DNA from: Afipia massiliensis
Lineage (GTDB): Bacteria > Pseudomonadota > Alphaproteobacteria > Rhizobiales > Xanthobacteraceae
Direction: 5' to 3'
Assembly (NCBI RefSeq): GCF_014203115.1
Contig: NZ_JACHIJ010000004.1
Location: 62,001-126,000 of the forward strand
Length of the DNA stretch: 64,000 nt
The translations under genes and the position numbers were made by a program. Under the pieces are notes generated by a model. It did not search any database. It was not told the origin of the DNA and saw only the letters and a program-made list of their open reading frames with translations. The first letter of the stretch is position 1. Every line of letters begins with the position of its first letter. This document shows positions 34,509 through 43,500 of this stretch, piece by piece.

Positions 34509-35756
34509 GTGCGCATTCGCATTCATCGCGGGACTAAGGAAATTGGCGGGACCTGCATCGAACTGGCCGCCGAGGGTGGCCGAATTCTGCTGGATTTAGG
34601 ACTGCCTCTGAACGGCGATGCGGACGAGGTCAGCGTCCATCCGTCAGTAGACGGACTTGCAGGCGGCGGGGATTTGCTGGCTCTGGTTCTGTCCCATGGT
34701 CATGTCGATCATTGGGGGCTGGCCCACCTCGCGGGCGCTGATCTGCCGGTTGCGCTGGGCGCTGCAACCCACCGCATTCTGAAGGCCGCAGCCCCGTTCG
34801 TGCCCAAGCCATACGTGCCGGTAAGACCAATCGAGTTCTCAAGTGGCACGGCGCTGCAGTTCGGCCCGTTCCGGGTAACGCCACATCTGGTCGATCATTC
34901 CGCCTATGATGCTTACGCCCTTGAGGTGGAAGCTGACGGCAAGCGCCTGTTCTATTCTGGCGATATCCGGGCGCACGGCCGCAAAGCTGCACTGTTCGAG
35001 CGCCTTGTGACCCATCCTCCACGATCCATCGACGTGATGCTGATGGAAGGATCGAGTTTTGGCCGCCTCAGCTCTGATCACGTCTTTCCGGCCGAGGCCG
35101 AAGTTGAACAGCGCTTCGTTGACCTGTTTGAGGCAACGGACGGCCTAGCGCTGGTCGCAGCCTCGGCGCAAAACATCGATCGCATGGTCAGCCTGTATCG
35201 GGCCTGCAAGCGCACCGGCAGAACGCTGATCATCGATCTCTATGCCGCCGAGATTCTTCGCGCGACGGAGAACGCCAGTATCCCTCAATCGGACTGGCCA
35301 CATATTGCGGTGTACGTCCCGCAGTATCAGCGCATCCAGATCAAGCGCGGCGGCCGCTTTGACCTGCTCGATCCTCACAAGACCAACCGCGTTTTCGTGG
35401 AGCGACTTGAGGACCTGGCTCCTCGGGCGGCGATGCTCTTTCGACCGGCTATGCTGCGCGATCTCGATCATGCCGGCTGCCTGTCCGGCGCACGCGCCAT
35501 CTGGTCGCAATGGGACGGCTATCTCAAACAGGAGCGCGGCCTCGCCCTCCTCGCCGAGCTCGAAGCACGAGGCATCCCGCTCGATCACGCCCATACCTCC
35601 GGCCACGCCAGCATCCCCGATCTGAAGCGATTGGCGGAGGCGATCCAGCCGAAGATGCTGGTGCCGATCCATACCTATGAGCCGGAGCAGTTTCCAGCGC
35701 ATTTCCAGGCTGTCAGTCTCAAGAATGATGGCGAATGGTGGGACGTTGCAACATGA
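34509..35756 (+). CDS. MBL-fold/beta-CASP nuclease, RNase J-like
   Basis: This 415-residue metallo-hydrolase has the metal motif LSHGHVDHWG near 61-70, a further metal His in LVDHSAYDAYALE near 135, the Asp in FYSGDIRAHGRK near 157, and the C-terminal TSGHASIPDLKRLAEAIQP with LVPIHTYEPE near 365-395, which matches RNase J rather than metabolic MBL enzymes. It lacks the extra C-terminal domain of true RNase J (about 550 residues). The GTG start at 34509 is set by the promoter position. Its stop overlaps the ATG of the next gene (ATGA), so the two are coupled. RNA or DNA cleavage is likely; the biological role is unknown, possibly defence. Confidence 0.82.
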   Translation: MRIRIHRGTKEIGGTCIELAAEGGRILLDLGLPLNGDADEVSVHPSVDGLAGGGDLLALVLSHGHVDHWGLAHLAGADLPVALGAATHRILKAAAPFVPKPYVPVRPIEFSSGTALQFGPFRVTPHLVDHSAYDAYALEVEADGKRLFYSGDIRAHGRKAALFERLVTHPPRSIDVMLMEGSSFGRLSSDHVFPAEAEVEQRFVDLFEATDGLALVAASAQNIDRMVSLYRACKRTGRTLIIDLYAAEILRATENASIPQSDWPHIAVYVPQYQRIQIKRGGRFDLLDPHKTNRVFVERLEDLAPRAAMLFRPAMLRDLDHAGCLSGARAIWSQWDGYLKQERGLALLAELEARGIPLDHAHTSGHASIPDLKRLAEAIQPKMLVPIHTYEPEQFPAHFQAVSLKNDGEWWDVAT

Positions 35757-36736
35757 CCATTCAGCAGACGTCCTCAAGCTACGGTGTGAGTAAGGCGTTC
35801 CTCGATGCGCTCGACAATCTCGCTCAGAAGCCATCGTGGTGGCGCGACGTTTTGCTACGGGACGACGTGTTCATTGCGGTGCGAGCAAACTCACTCAATG
35901 TCTACCACCGGGGTGCCTCGATCTTCCGGATCGACGATGGCGGAAACGGCCGACTTATTCCCTGGACCCATACTAAATACCTGATCCGTCAGCAGCAGGT
36001 GCTGGCTCAGCTTCATCACGATGGACACTTTCAACCATCCGATATCGGTTGGTCGCAATACGCTGGCCCATCGACACTCTCCGACATGATCCGCTCGGCC
36101 ACCGATCTTGCTGGAGCTGAAAAGAGCGGATTGCATCCGCTGATCGTCGGCAGTTCAAAAGTGATCGACGTCGAACTGTCGCTGCTGCGGGCAAACTCTT
36201 CCATAGACGAAAGTCTGGCAGACACTGATGCCCATTCAGCGGACGCCCCGCCGATTGATCGGTCTCAGGACCGGCTGGATGTCGTCACCGTAGAGAACCG
36301 CGGCGGCAAGCCGTTCATCGTTTTCCATGAGGCCAAGCATTTCAGCAATCCGGCCTTGAGGGCCAAAGGTGAGCCTGCCGTTTTGGCTCAGATCGTGCGT
36401 TACCAGGCAACGCTCAGACAGCATGATGCAACACTGCGACAGCGCTACGTCGCTGTCTGTCAGGCGCTGGTCCGTCTCCACACCATGCAAACTGCGGCCC
36501 GCACTGCCCTTCCCTCAAGCAGATTGCCACTCGAACCTGATCCCCTGATCGCCGCCATCGCCTCAGGCCAAGTCAAGGCCGAGATTGATCCTGATCCCCG
36601 GCTGATTGTGTTCGGTTTCGATGGCGATCAGCGCGATGGGCGCTGGGAACGAGACGCCAAGCGCCTGCGGGAGCACCAGCCAGCTCTTAAAATCAAAGCG
36701 ATCGGAAGCACCCGGTCGGCGGGTGAATTCTTCTGA
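35753..36736 (+). CDS. Uncharacterised protein with probable PD-(D/E)XK nuclease domain
   Basis: I do not recognise a named family for this 327-residue protein. In its second half, D176 (RLDVVTV), E193-A-K195 (IVFHEAKHFSN) and Q213 (VLAQIVRYQ) have the spacing of a PD-(D/E)XK nuclease core, with hydrophobic strands before D176 and before E193 and an earlier acidic residue at E141. The N-terminal half (PSWWRDVLLRDDVFIAVR) is predicted alpha/beta. The ATG overlaps the stop of the RNase J-like gene, so both are made together. The pair next to an XRE regulator within a mobile region looks like an anti-invader module, which is inference. Confidence 0.55.
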   Translation: MTIQQTSSSYGVSKAFLDALDNLAQKPSWWRDVLLRDDVFIAVRANSLNVYHRGASIFRIDDGGNGRLIPWTHTKYLIRQQQVLAQLHHDGHFQPSDIGWSQYAGPSTLSDMIRSATDLAGAEKSGLHPLIVGSSKVIDVELSLLRANSSIDESLADTDAHSADAPPIDRSQDRLDVVTVENRGGKPFIVFHEAKHFSNPALRAKGEPAVLAQIVRYQATLRQHDATLRQRYVAVCQALVRLHTMQTAARTALPSSRLPLEPDPLIAAIASGQVKAEIDPDPRLIVFGFDGDQRDGRWERDAKRLREHQPALKIKAIGSTRSAGEFF

Positions 36737-36871
36737 TGTCGCAGTGCCCGCGCCCTGAAATGCGGCTTTCGGGAGACACTCGGTCTTTCTTTGCAAAACC
36801 CCGCAATTCCTCGGGGCCTCATTTGAATCTAAGGGGCACGGGCTGTCCGTGCCTTTAATCTGGGATTCTAC

Positions 36872-37600
36872 ATGAAGGTTATTGCCTATTACCGCATCCG
36901 ATCGAGTGAACCCGCATACTCTGATATTGCACTGCAAGAACAACGTGAGGCCGTCAAAACCTGGATCGAAGCCCATCAGGCAGCTGTCCAGGCTGAATAC
37001 ATTGAGCCCGAGACTGACGGCTTCGCGCGCCCGCAATTGCGGCAAGCCATGGAGGACAGCAAACAGTCCGGCGCCACCCTGCTGATCGCGCGTACCGAGG
37101 CCATCGGCAGCGGGTCGGAGTTTTCGCCGCGGATTTCAAGCATTCCGGTAGCGTTCGCGCCGGAGCCATCGCGGGAGCGCGGCTATGTCACCCCGGCACC
37201 TGAGAAAGCGCCGGCCAGCCTCACTCTGTATTTTCCGGACTTCCGCAGCCCGAAGACCATGCCGGTCTATCTGTGCAATGGCACAGATGCGGCCATTCGT
37301 ACCATCACGGTCAGGACGATCGGCCTGACTTCGAAATTCATAACACCAAATCCGACCATCGCTGACGAGACTGGCTCTGCCTCCGAACAGCCCTTATCGA
37401 CGACACCGACCGCATTTTCGCTCGACCGGCTGGATGCGCGCTGCGCCGCTGTGATTGATCGCTACAATCCGATGTTCGACAGCGATTTTGTCACCGCCTT
37501 CGAGATCACGTTGATTGATCAGTACGAACAGGCGCAGCGACTGACGGCACTCCTCGGCGCTGCGCCCTTGTCATCGGCCTACCTCAACCTGAAAAAATAA
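36872..37600 (+). CDS. Resolvase-like N-terminal domain protein lacking the catalytic serine
   Basis: This 242-residue protein starts like a serine recombinase (KVIAYYRIRSSEPAYSDIAL, then QEQREAVKTWI and GFARPQLRQAMEDSKQSGATLLI). Aligned to the usual YYRVST motif, the catalytic Ser is replaced by Arg (YYRIRS). Residues from about 100 onward are unrelated to recombinases and are of unknown function (TLYFPDFRSPKTMPVYLCNG). It lies 135 bp after the nuclease gene on the same strand. It is unlikely to recombine DNA; it could bind DNA or be a structural relic put to another use. Confidence 0.55.
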   Translation: MKVIAYYRIRSSEPAYSDIALQEQREAVKTWIEAHQAAVQAEYIEPETDGFARPQLRQAMEDSKQSGATLLIARTEAIGSGSEFSPRISSIPVAFAPEPSRERGYVTPAPEKAPASLTLYFPDFRSPKTMPVYLCNGTDAAIRTITVRTIGLTSKFITPNPTIADETGSASEQPLSTTPTAFSLDRLDARCAAVIDRYNPMFDSDFVTAFEITLIDQYEQAQRLTALLGAAPLSSAYLNLKK

Positions 37601-37707
37601 TACTCACTCTTCGACGCCTCGACGCACGCCTTTCAACGGCGGCGGCGAACGATGCCTCATGCCCATCACCTGATCGTTTCGAAACTCCCACAGAGAAAGA
37701 GCCACCC

Positions 37708-38097
37708 ATGACAATGTCGTTTTCAAAATCGAACCTTATGACCAGTATTGCGTTCGCAACTCTGTTCGGAGGTGTCATCGCCACGCTACGCCTTGCAACA
37801 GGCGGCTATGGTGGCCCAGCCAGCATTCCCGAATGCAACAGCAACACCACCCGCGACATGCTGCAGGATGCCTTCAAGAATGCGCCTCAAGCTGCGCTCG
37901 GCCTGAAGTTGCTCAAGATCGGCGAAATAGGAGTCGTTGGGAAGGACCTGCTCGACGATAACAACGAAGTCCGTCACCGCGTTTGCGTCGCCGACGTCTT
38001 TACGAACCTTGGGCGGAAGCCGGTGTACTTCAACATGTCCTGGGCCGACGTCGAAAAAAGGCAAGTCTACCTCGAGGCACCCATGCTGCCGTTCTGA
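37708..38097 (+). CDS. Hypothetical membrane-anchored or secreted protein
   Basis: This 129-residue protein has one hydrophobic N-terminal segment (LMTSIAFATLFGGVIATLRLA, about residues 10-30), then a soluble part with two cysteines (IPECNSN and RHRVCVADV). The ATG follows AGAGAAAGAG. I recognise no family. It is convergent with the terminase gene, and the 62-bp gap between them has no clear terminator. Expression and role are unknown. Confidence 0.55.
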   Translation: MTMSFSKSNLMTSIAFATLFGGVIATLRLATGGYGGPASIPECNSNTTRDMLQDAFKNAPQAALGLKLLKIGEIGVVGKDLLDDNNEVRHRVCVADVFTNLGRKPVYFNMSWADVEKRQVYLEAPMLPF

Positions 38098-38159
38098 CGG
38101 CAATCAGGAGGCCTTCGACGTCCGTATGGAGACCTTCCGGTCGCATCCTCCGATCGTCA

Positions 38160-39662
38160 CTACCGCCGGCGAAGGGGTTTGCCGCGTGGACGGAGTGGAT
38201 TGTCGCCCTTTGCGAGGGGCCAAAGTCGCCGAGAAAGCGCGCGCTCGATACGCGCATCCATCCCGCCGGTGCCCATCACCACAGGGTTGGCCATGGGACT
38301 TTCAGCGACCCAGGCGAGATACTGCGTCAGCGCGTCCACCTGATCGTTGTGCTTTCCGAATGGGAAACGCATCAGCTCACTTTCGAGTTCAACCGTCCAG
38401 GGTTGATTCTTTTTGATCAGAACCCGGTGTTGCGCGAAAACGTGGAGTTGGCTCTCAAGCCGCTCTTCCTTGCCGCGTCCACCGGTCGGGCGAAGTTCGG
38501 CATGATGACCACGCTCGAACAGCATGCTGTAAAGGCCGCTTCCTGAGCTGGCATCCTCAATCAGGATTTTTGCCGGCTTGTAGGCCGTAATCAGTTCGAG
38601 AGCGGCATCGCGCATCTGAACGGGGTCGAGACGTGAGCGCAGCACGTCGATGACATAGTGACGCCGGATATCGCGGGCGATCACGAGACACACCGTGTAG
38701 CTATTGTCCGATCCGGTTTTGACGGCCGTGTCCCAGCTCAGCGTAATCCGCCGCGCGTCCGGCGGCAGGTCATCAAAATGCTTGATCTGGCCCGGCCGGA
38801 TCAGCTCACCTAGTGCCGCTGACGGGTTCTGCTGATACTGGGCAGCAAAGATCGACTCGCCAACCTCTTCCCGCTTCCGCTTGATGACCTCGGCAGGCCA
38901 CTGATTTGTCAGCAGCGGCTCGCCGGTCTTTCGATCCCAGGTCGAGTTGCCGAAGGAATAAACCGCGTCTTCCTCGGCCACCAGAGCCAGGCAGACGTGC
39001 TTCCAGCCGCCCTTCTGAAGCAGACTGCCGGACAGATCATCCTCATGCATACGCTGGCCGACCACGATCATGGCGCCTCTGATTTGGTCGTCGAGGCGCG
39101 ACGCGATCATCGCGTCAAAGTTTTCGTTGACGTTCTGGCGTTCCTTTTCCGACTTGACGTGATGGGCCGAGATCGGGTCATCGATAATGATGATGTCGAA
39201 ACCACGGCCCGTGATGCCGGTCTCGAACGAGGCCGCATAGCGGCCACCGCCCTCGACGGTGACAAAGTCCATGGCCTTGCGGCCGTTGTCACGGAGTTGA
39301 AAGCTCGGAAAAACCCGCTGGTAGAAATCCGAGTTGATCAGCTGCAGCGTTTTGGATGCCAGATCTGAGGCCAAGGCCTGGCTATGAGAAATCACCGCAA
39401 TGCGCAGCTTCGGATTGCGACCGAGAAGCCAAGCAACGAACACGATGGACGTCAACACGGACTTCAGGTGACGTGGCGGCAGATTGATAATGAGCCGGGT
39501 GTCACGGCCTTCAGCAACCCCCGTCAGTTCGTTGACCAAATATTCCAGATAGGGCGCGACCTCGAGCGCCCAGCGGTTATCAACGACCGGAAAGGCGCCC
39601 TCCAGAAACGCCTGAAGGTCGTTCTTCATGACCGCACGAAAGATTTGAAGATCAGAACGCAT
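38160..39662 (-). CDS. Phage-type terminase large subunit
   Basis: This 500-residue protein matches the ATPase and nuclease subunit that packages phage DNA. Walker A-like PPRHLKSVL lies near 62-70, AVISHSQALASDLASKTL near 93-110, Walker B-like IIIIDDP near 156-162, and VVGQRMHEDDLSG near 200 is the coupling segment. The RNase H-like nuclease domain begins near LSWDTAVKTGSDNSYTVCLV (Asp near 310) and ends with KHNDQVDALTQYLAWV near 455-470. It follows the DUF5681 gene on the same strand. No portal, capsid or tail genes are in the window, so this is a terminase cassette rather than a prophage. Confidence 0.88.
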   Translation of the reverse strand: MRSDLQIFRAVMKNDLQAFLEGAFPVVDNRWALEVAPYLEYLVNELTGVAEGRDTRLIINLPPRHLKSVLTSIVFVAWLLGRNPKLRIAVISHSQALASDLASKTLQLINSDFYQRVFPSFQLRDNGRKAMDFVTVEGGGRYAASFETGITGRGFDIIIIDDPISAHHVKSEKERQNVNENFDAMIASRLDDQIRGAMIVVGQRMHEDDLSGSLLQKGGWKHVCLALVAEEDAVYSFGNSTWDRKTGEPLLTNQWPAEVIKRKREEVGESIFAAQYQQNPSAALGELIRPGQIKHFDDLPPDARRITLSWDTAVKTGSDNSYTVCLVIARDIRRHYVIDVLRSRLDPVQMRDAALELITAYKPAKILIEDASSGSGLYSMLFERGHHAELRPTGGRGKEERLESQLHVFAQHRVLIKKNQPWTVELESELMRFPFGKHNDQVDALTQYLAWVAESPMANPVVMGTGGMDARIERALSRRLWPLAKGDNPLRPRGKPLRRR

Positions 39663-39726
39663 AGGTCCTACTTTCAGAAACGAGCGGCCGGCGCCGATCG
39701 GCGCCGGCCGAAATGATCCGCATTTC

Positions 39727-40101
39727 CTATTCGGCCAGACGCCGCGCGAGAAAGCGCTCGAGGATCGCTTGGTCGTCGGATGTCAGCGCCGGCACCTGCT
39801 CTGCCACAGCTTCAGCCTCGAACAACCGACCGACCAGCGTCAAGACAACGTTGGCCGCGCGAGCGTCGCCCTTCAGTGCTTTGGCGACAAGCGCCTTCAG
39901 CATGGCGCGCTGCTTGGAGACCTTGAGGCTGCGCTCGCCCTCCCGAATCCGGATCTTTTCCGAAAGCTCACTGCGCAGATCCGTCTTCAGATTGACGCTG
40001 CCCTTGGGGCGGCCGTTCGGGTTGCCGGACTGTCCGGGCTTGAAACGGGTTCCGGCGGGCGGCTTGCGGTAGCCGACCTTATCATCCTCCTGCTCAGACA
40101 T
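39727..40101 (-). CDS. DUF5681 domain protein
   Basis: This 124-residue basic protein has the DUF5681 opening (GYRKPPAGTRFKPGQSGNPNGRPKGS, residues 10-35) and a helical C-terminal half. It is commonly found directly before a phage-type terminase large subunit, as here, and may act like a small terminase subunit, though this is not proven. Its start overlaps the end of the methyltransferase gene by 8 bp. Confidence 0.85.
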   Translation of the reverse strand: MSEQEDDKVGYRKPPAGTRFKPGQSGNPNGRPKGSVNLKTDLRSELSEKIRIREGERSLKVSKQRAMLKALVAKALKGDARAANVVLTLVGRLFEAEAVAEQVPALTSDDQAILERFLARRLAE

Positions 40102-41545
40102 CGCCGGCCTCCGTCACGCTAGCCTCTGTCACGTTGGTGGAAGCGATGGGCAGGTCTGCGGCGACCAAGGCGCCGGTGGCGGCCGCGCCAGCAGGCAGCT
40201 CGGCGACAGCCACGTCCATCGTTGTCACCGGCGACACGACGCGTTCCGCGATCGCGTCAAAGGTCTCGCCGGTGGCGGCATGAACCGCATTCTTGCCGGT
40301 TCGCTTTTGCCAGCGCCGGATGGCGGCATCGACATAGACCGGATCAAGCTCGACGCCGATGCAGACGCGGCCGGTTTCTTCGGCCGCAATCAACGTCGAC
40401 CCCGAGCCCAGGAAGACGTCGAGCACGAGATCACCGCGACGGGTGACGTCACGCAATGCGTCGGCGATCATCGCGACCGGCTTCACGGTCGGATGAATAC
40501 CAAGGAGGTCCATGCGGTCCTTGCCGAAGGCATTGACGCCGCGATACTGCCAGACGTTCGAGCGGGAGCGGCCACTGGCGCCAAGACCGAAATTGTTCTG
40601 ATGCGGTCCCTCGCCATGCTTGAACACGTAAATCAGCTCGTGCTGGCTGCGATAAAAACTTCCCATGCCCGCATTGCTCTTCGTCCAGACACAAAGATTC
40701 TTTTGTTCGAGATGGTTTTGCGCCGCAGCCTCGCACAATTCACTGCCATGCCTCCAATCCATGCAGAGAAAAAGAATCGCGCCGTCGGCAAGAACGGGCT
40801 TAATTGCGGCCACCGTCGTGCTCAGGAACGCCACGAACTGGTCGCGCGACATCTCGCCGGTACCCATAGCGAACTCACGATGACGCGTCTTGCCGAGACC
40901 AGACACGAAGCCATCGATCGGCACGTTGTAAGGCGGATCGCTGAACACGCAGGCGACTGTATTGGTGCCTACAAGGTCACGGATGAAAGCCGTATCGCGG
41001 GCATCGCCACAACCGATCAGGTGATCACCGAGGCGGAAAACATCGCCAGGCTTTGCGGCCGACGGACCAGCCATCGGCGCAAGGTCATCGAGCGCTTCTT
41101 CCTCAACGGTGTTGGCGGCCGGCGTATCGATCGACAAGGCCATATCGATCTCCACCGCTTCAAAGCCGCCGAGATCAAGGTCGAAACCAACGCTGATCAG
41201 GTATTCGAACTCGCCGCGCAGCTTGGCGTTATCCCAGACAGCGTCCTGGGCGACGCGATTCAGGGCAAGCCGGAGGGCACGAACCTCCGGCTCAGAGCGG
41301 TTTTCCAACTGCACCACGGCGATCTCGTCGTGACCGAGTTCGACCAGAGCATCGAACACGGCATGGCCATCAATCAGCGTGCCGGTCGCCGCGTCCAACG
41401 GAAGCGGCACAACTTGACCAAACTGCCGCAGAATGGCCTTCAGCTTGCGACGCTGCGCGCTGCTGTGCTGGCGCGCAGCATGGGGCGACGGCTTGATAGC
41501 CGTCGCCTTGAGATAGACAATCTCGAGAGAGTTTTTATGGGTCAT
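40094..41545 (-). CDS. ParB-domain/DNA methyltransferase fusion
   Basis: This protein of about 483 residues joins an N-terminal ParB/Srx-like domain (KATAIKPSPHAARQHSSAQR, then LIDGHAVFDALVELG) to a DNA (cytosine-N4 or adenine-N6) methylase. The catalytic motif is VFSDPPYNVPIDG (D-P-P-Y, about 215), and the AdoMet motif lies at the end, LVLDVFLGSGSTLIAAEETGR (about 370-390), so the order is beta class. The ATG at 41545 is preferred to a longer frame start. Fusions of this type occur in terminase cassettes of Rhizobiales. It likely modifies the element or host DNA; no restriction partner is seen. Confidence 0.85.
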   Translation of the reverse strand: MTHKNSLEIVYLKATAIKPSPHAARQHSSAQRRKLKAILRQFGQVVPLPLDAATGTLIDGHAVFDALVELGHDEIAVVQLENRSEPEVRALRLALNRVAQDAVWDNAKLRGEFEYLISVGFDLDLGGFEAVEIDMALSIDTPAANTVEEEALDDLAPMAGPSAAKPGDVFRLGDHLIGCGDARDTAFIRDLVGTNTVACVFSDPPYNVPIDGFVSGLGKTRHREFAMGTGEMSRDQFVAFLSTTVAAIKPVLADGAILFLCMDWRHGSELCEAAAQNHLEQKNLCVWTKSNAGMGSFYRSQHELIYVFKHGEGPHQNNFGLGASGRSRSNVWQYRGVNAFGKDRMDLLGIHPTVKPVAMIADALRDVTRRGDLVLDVFLGSGSTLIAAEETGRVCIGVELDPVYVDAAIRRWQKRTGKNAVHAATGETFDAIAERVVSPVTTMDVAVAELPAGAAATGALVAADLPIASTNVTEASVTEAGDV

Positions 41546-41555
41546 GTCGCACCCA

Positions 41556-42032
41556 TTAGATTTCGAGCGGGGTGCGGTCGCCCGCGTCCGAAACCAAGGC
41601 CGGCGAAACGCAATGCGACAGCTCACCAGTACCGGTAATCATGACCGGCAGCAGTTCGAGCACAAGATATTGGACATCAAGCTCCGCGATGCGGTCGAGA
41701 GATGCCAGCGCCTCATTGAAGACTTCCGCTTGGCGATTGATGACCTCAAAGCAAACCAGCAGGCGGCCGACAGCACGAACGGCCGCCGGCGAAGGCGTCG
41801 TCAGCTTAAGCGTCTTCACAAACTCATAGTTCGACGCTTTGAGTGCCAGATAAGAAGTCGTGTCGGAAAGAAGCTGATAGTCCGGACCGACGATCAGCGG
41901 GCGCGGCTGACCATATTTGCGGATCACTTGCATCGCCTCACGCAGCGCCGCGACATTCTTGCGACGCAAACGCGAAGGGGACACTTGGATGCGGGAAAAA
42001 GGGATGACCTTCGTATTCAATTTTTGAACCAT
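41556..42032 (-). CDS. ParB-like N-domain protein
   Basis: The ATG at 42032 has AGGAG seven bases upstream, giving 158 residues; a longer start at 42092 is less likely. Residues 8-75 (VIPFSRIQVSPSRLRR, GQPRPLIVGPDYQLLSDTTSYLALKA) match the ParB/sulfiredoxin-like domain. The GERR-type motif of ParB CTPases is not present. It precedes the ParB-methyltransferase fusion by 10 bp and is in its operon. Role unknown. Confidence 0.65.
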   Translation of the reverse strand: MVQKLNTKVIPFSRIQVSPSRLRRKNVAALREAMQVIRKYGQPRPLIVGPDYQLLSDTTSYLALKASNYEFVKTLKLTTPSPAAVRAVGRLLVCFEVINRQAEVFNEALASLDRIAELDVQYLVLELLPVMITGTGELSHCVSPALVSDAGDRTPLEI

Positions 42033-42688
42033 TTTGGGGCTCCTTAGACCTTGGAGCACCGGCGGACGACGTGCATACAGCTCGAATTGCACGCCTTGAG
42101 AGATATCTGCCTGCGCTGCCCGAGATGGTGAGCTGCGCTAATGCGTCTCCATAACGTCCGTAACAGATACGGCCATGGTCCCGAGCGTTTGCCAAAAATC
42201 GCGAATTGTCAGGATTGGGCTATGCGGCAGCCAAAAAGAGACTTTGTAGATCGCTATATAGCTGACTCTACTTATAAAATTGGCATCAGGAGACGGGTGA
42301 GCCCCTTGTTAATGCCACTATGACGCAAAAAGCGCACATCAACCTCGCGGGACGAAAGCCCCGGACGTATCCACGGCCCTAACCTAAGCCAAATCCGAGA
42401 AAATAGTTCCTATTAGAAACACGCGCCGATGGTACCTCAATAAGCCAGCCCCGTTGCAATGCGTTATTCACCTAGTATCTGGCCACGCCGACCAAGCGGT
42501 TAAAAGCACCCATGTCGCCCCCGAATTGCACTGTGATTTCCGCGTGCGCAGCTCGGCGAAATTCCTTGAAAACCAGGATCACAGGATGCTCCGTTACCGG
42601 CCAACAAAGCCACAAGATTACTCACAATCCGCTCGACTTCAGCGGCGAACGGAGCGTGTGTGGTGGTACGCAAAAAAGGAGCACCCTG
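42033..42688. other. Intergenic stretch between divergent operons
   Basis: These 656 bp separate the ParB-like gene (minus) from a small gene (plus). An AT-rich segment near 42245-42290 (ATATAGCTGACTC, TTATAAAATTGG) could hold promoters. No gene, RNA or repeat is convincing. Confidence 0.35.
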
Positions 42689-42919
42689 ATGACCGATGTC
42701 GCCGCAAATAACGTGGTCGCCGCACTCGTAACGGAAATCCGCGGCAAGCTGGAAGAAACTCTAAGTATCGCGAAAGCTGCCGAGAGCTGCGCGCGCGATG
42801 GCAGCGTGGATCGTGCCGTGCAGATCCTGATGGACTTTGAAGGTCTGGTGCATGAGGCACGGGACCTGTTCAAGGCAGCGCTGACGATCAAACGCAACCT
42901 GTTTGCTGAAACCACATAA
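42689..42919 (+). CDS. Small hypothetical protein
   Basis: The ATG at 42689 follows AAGGAG with a seven-base spacer, an ideal site that defines a 76-residue protein. It is helical, with EIRGKLEETLSIAKAAESCARD near 15-37 and a C-terminal DLFKAALTIKRNLFAE helix; no family is recognised. It is the first gene of the plus-strand set that leads to the recombinase (DUF3489, DUF2924, recombinase). Confidence 0.6.
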   Translation: MTDVAANNVVAALVTEIRGKLEETLSIAKAAESCARDGSVDRAVQILMDFEGLVHEARDLFKAALTIKRNLFAETT

Positions 42920-43022
42920 TCACTATCTTTCCCTAACTGGGACCTCCCCCGCCCTCGCATTGAGATCGGCGGGCCGGGTCAGTGGCAGCACCCGATGTTG
43001 CCGTTGACCCACAGGAGATCCC

Positions 43023-43496
43023 ATGAACATCCAAAAAGCCAAAGATCCCGCCCGCAAAGGAGGTGTAGCGCGTAAACCCGCCGCCAAGGCACGACAACCA
43101 TCGAAAGTGAACACGACTCGTTTAGCCAAGGCAGCACGCTCACGCGTTCAAGGCGTCACTGAACAGTCCTCCGCACGTTCCTTCGAAACTGTTCCACATT
43201 CGAAGCCATCCAAAGTGCCTCCCGCCCAAGCTCCAGTGGCAAAGCCCGCACGTGAGTCTTCAAAGCAAGCTACCGTGCTCACGATGCTGTGCCAGCCAAA
43301 AGGCACGACCATTACCGCCATCATGAAGGCGACCAGCTGGCAGCAACACTCGGTACGCGGCTTCTTCGCAGGCGTCGTCAAGAAGAAGCTCGGTCTCAAT
43401 CTTGTTTCCGAAGAAAGCGATAAGGGACGGGTTTATCGCATCAGGGATCGCAAGGCCTCTCCTGTTGCGGTCGACAGGCCGAAACAGGCGGCCTGA
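43023..43496 (+). CDS. DUF3489 domain protein
   Basis: This 157-residue protein has a basic, low-complexity N-terminal half rich in Lys, Ala and Pro, then the DUF3489 domain: [39 protein letters not shown] and VYRIRDRK. The domain resembles a winged helix. It sits 103 bp after the small gene and just before the DUF2924 gene (stop and next start 4 bp apart). DUF3489-DUF2924-recombinase is a recurring trio in alphaproteobacterial mobile regions. Confidence 0.85.
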   Translation: MNIQKAKDPARKGGVARKPAAKARQPSKVNTTRLAKAARSRVQGVTEQSSARSFETVPHSKPSKVPPAQAPVAKPARESSKQATVLTMLCQPKGTTITAIMKATSWQQHSVRGFFAGVVKKKLGLNLVSEESDKGRVYRIRDRKASPVAVDRPKQAA

Positions 43497-43500
43497 TGCG

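Noticed and set aside
40280-41638. Plus-strand open frame of 452 codons
   Set aside because: It is the antisense shadow of the ParB-methyltransferase gene; residues are low-complexity and match no family, while the minus strand shows clear motifs.
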